From an uncultured Subdoligranulum sp. (GTDB lineage Bacteria > Bacillota > Clostridia > Christensenellales > CAG-314): 8,059 nt of DNA. The stretch spans positions 1 through 8,059 of the forward strand of contig URVX01000042.1 in assembly GCA_900551395.1 (NCBI GenBank), written 5' to 3'. The notes under the pieces are model-generated. The model did not search any database and was not told the DNA's origin. It saw only the letters and a list, made by a program, of their open reading frames with translations. A program made the translations under genes and the position numbers. Below are positions 6,884 through 8,059 of this stretch, one piece after another (the first letter of the stretch is position 1; each line of letters opens with the position of its first letter).

Positions 6884-8059
6884 TTATTCGATGAAATTTT
6901 CCACGCATCTGAAATCGTCTGTTTTTTGCCCTACGTAAACCGCCGAGCAAACGGAAAAGTCGAAGCATTTTCTTGACGCTTCGAGCACCTGCTCGGGCGT
7001 AATTGCTTCAATCCTTTTAAGACGCTTTTTCAAATCGTAAACCTCGCCCGTTTTAAGAAAATAGTTTGCGTAAGCGGACATAATTCCCAACGGATTTTCC
7101 TGTCCCATAACGAGATTTCCTTTGAGCTGCTCCTTGCCTTTGTTAAACTCGGCTTCCTTGTATCCGTCTTCGGTGAAGCGTTTTATCTCGCTTTTCATCA
7201 ACTCGACGAGCTTGGATGTGTTTTTCGGCGTGGTTGCTGCGTAAACCTCCATATAGCCGTTGTTTTTGTATGCAGAGGGATACGTGTAGACAGTATAAGC
7301 CAATCCGTTTTTTTCTCTGATTGTCTGAAACAGGCGGCTGGACATGCCTCCGCCAAGCATAAACGACGCTATGCCCAATGCGTAATATTTGTCGCTGGCA
7401 AATTCCGCACCAGGAAAAGCCACCGCGATGTGAGCTTGCTCCACTTCCTTGAACGCGTATTTAAATTGCCTGTCCGTGACTGCGGGCACAAGCGAAAGCA
7501 CCGGTTCGGAGCGCTTTTTGTTAAACCTTTTTTCAAAATATTTTTCGGTCAAAGCGCATGCGCTTTCAAAGTCCACGTCACTGGTCAATGCTATACACAT
7601 ATTGGACGGGACGTAACATCTGTTTTTGTAGCTCAAAAGACTTTCGCGCGGTGCTTTTTTTATATTTTGCGGTTTTCCGGTTATCGTCATGCCCAGCGCG
7701 TGATTTCCGTAAAACGCCTCCGCCAGCAAATCATGGCAAACGCTGTCCGGCATGTCCTCGTCCATAAGAATTTCTTCGATAACAACCTTTTTTTCTCTCT
7801 CTATTTCTTCGGAATCGAACTGAGCGTCGAAAAACATGTCGGAAAGCAGCTCCATGCTTTTTTCGGTGTGCTCGGACATTGTTCTGGTATAAAAGCAAGT
7901 GACGTCTTTTGAGGTATAAGCGTTAAGCTGTCCCCCGACATTGTCGATTTCTTCGGAAATCTCCAACGCGCTCCTCTTTTTCGTCCCCTTGAACAAAAGA
8001 TGCTCGATAAAATGGGAATACCCGTTTGTCGCAGTGTTTTCCATGCTGCTGCCGACACC
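6884..8059 (-). CDS. M16 family zinc metallopeptidase (pitrilysin/MPP-like), partial (N-terminus outside window)
   Basis: 391 residues are visible; the family usually has about 410-430, so some 30 N-terminal residues lie beyond the window. The reading frame is open to the window edge and starts GVGSSMENTATNGYSHFIEH, so the ATG at 8042-8044 is internal and not the real start. The inverted zinc motif HFIEH (visible residues 16-20) is intact, and the third ligand is probably Glu96 in VVIEEI. The C-terminal half carries LGGGMSSRLFQ (235-245) and IREKNGLAY (247-255), the conserved Arg/Tyr substrate-binding pair of the M16 fold. No signal peptide can be judged. It resembles B. subtilis MlpA/YmxG and YmfH, whose genes lie in the wider spoIIIE-recA and dapA regions; the substrate is unknown. 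The gene ends 97 bases before ftsK and may be the last gene of a separate transcript. Confidence 0.93.
   Translation of the reverse strand, partial: GVGSSMENTATNGYSHFIEHLLFKGTKKRSALEISEEIDNVGGQLNAYTSKDVTCFYTRTMSEHTEKSMELLSDMFFDAQFDSEEIEREKKVVIEEILMDEDMPDSVCHDLLAEAFYGNHALGMTITGKPQNIKKAPRESLLSYKNRCYVPSNMCIALTSDVDFESACALTEKYFEKRFNKKRSEPVLSLVPAVTDRQFKYAFKEVEQAHIAVAFPGAEFASDKYYALGIASFMLGGGMSSRLFQTIREKNGLAYTVYTYPSAYKNNGYMEVYAATTPKNTSKLVELMKSEIKRFTEDGYKEAEFNKGKEQLKGNLVMGQENPLGIMSAYANYFLKTGEVYDLKKRLKRIEAITPEQVLEASRKCFDFSVCSAVYVGQKTDDFRCVENFIE

Noticed and set aside
8042..8044. ATG as the start of the M16 peptidase.
   Set aside because: The open frame continues upstream with family-like residues (GVGSS), and a start here would remove the first strands of the M16 fold just before HFIEH.

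Overview
The window is a tightly packed run of six housekeeping genes, all on the minus strand. In transcription order, from the right end to the left, they are: an M16-family zinc peptidase (5' end outside the window), ftsK/spoIIIE, rimO, pgsA, cinA and recA (3' end outside the window). The order spoIIIE/ftsK - (rimO) - pgsA - cinA - recA, with M16 peptidase genes close by, is a known Bacillota arrangement; in Bacillus subtilis the same neighbourhood holds spoIIIE, ymfF/ymfH, pgsA, cinA and recA. Strong purine-rich Shine-Dalgarno sites, a Bacillota-like RecA and moderate to low GC point to a Clostridia-type Bacillota, probably from an uncultured lineage. I cannot name the genus, nor tell whether it sporulates.

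Layout: 6884-8059 M16 peptidase; 6787-6883 the only real intergenic gap, holding a plausible sigma-A promoter and a strong ribosome binding site; 3931-6786 ftsK; 2590-3924 rimO; 1988-2593 pgsA; 813-1994 cinA; 1-800 recA. From ftsK to recA the genes are separated by 12 bases or less, or overlap, so they probably form one operon read from the promoter near 6818-6846. No gene-free stretch is longer than 100 bases. I see no tRNA, rRNA, CRISPR, insertion sequence or defence gene. The genes do not form one pathway: they cover DNA translocation at division (FtsK), ribosomal protein S12 modification (RimO), phosphatidylglycerol synthesis (PgsA), NMN deamidation/nucleotide salvage (CinA) and recombination (RecA).

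I found no new multi-gene system. Two signals stand out inside these ordinary genes. First, the end of FtsK looks broken by a deletion: the DNA-reading winged helix stops right after its 'RRFNIGYN' motif. The bases that follow, read in another frame, encode what looks like the original FtsK terminus (MEEFNNLFGDD-stop), whose stop codon would overlap the rimO ATG as TGATG. Second, the N-terminal MoCF-like half of CinA has lost its usual active-site motifs, while the C-terminal deamidase half is nearly intact. Smaller oddities are a divergent FtsK motor segment, a Ser-to-Cys change in RecA, and the absence of any visible SOS box in front of recA.
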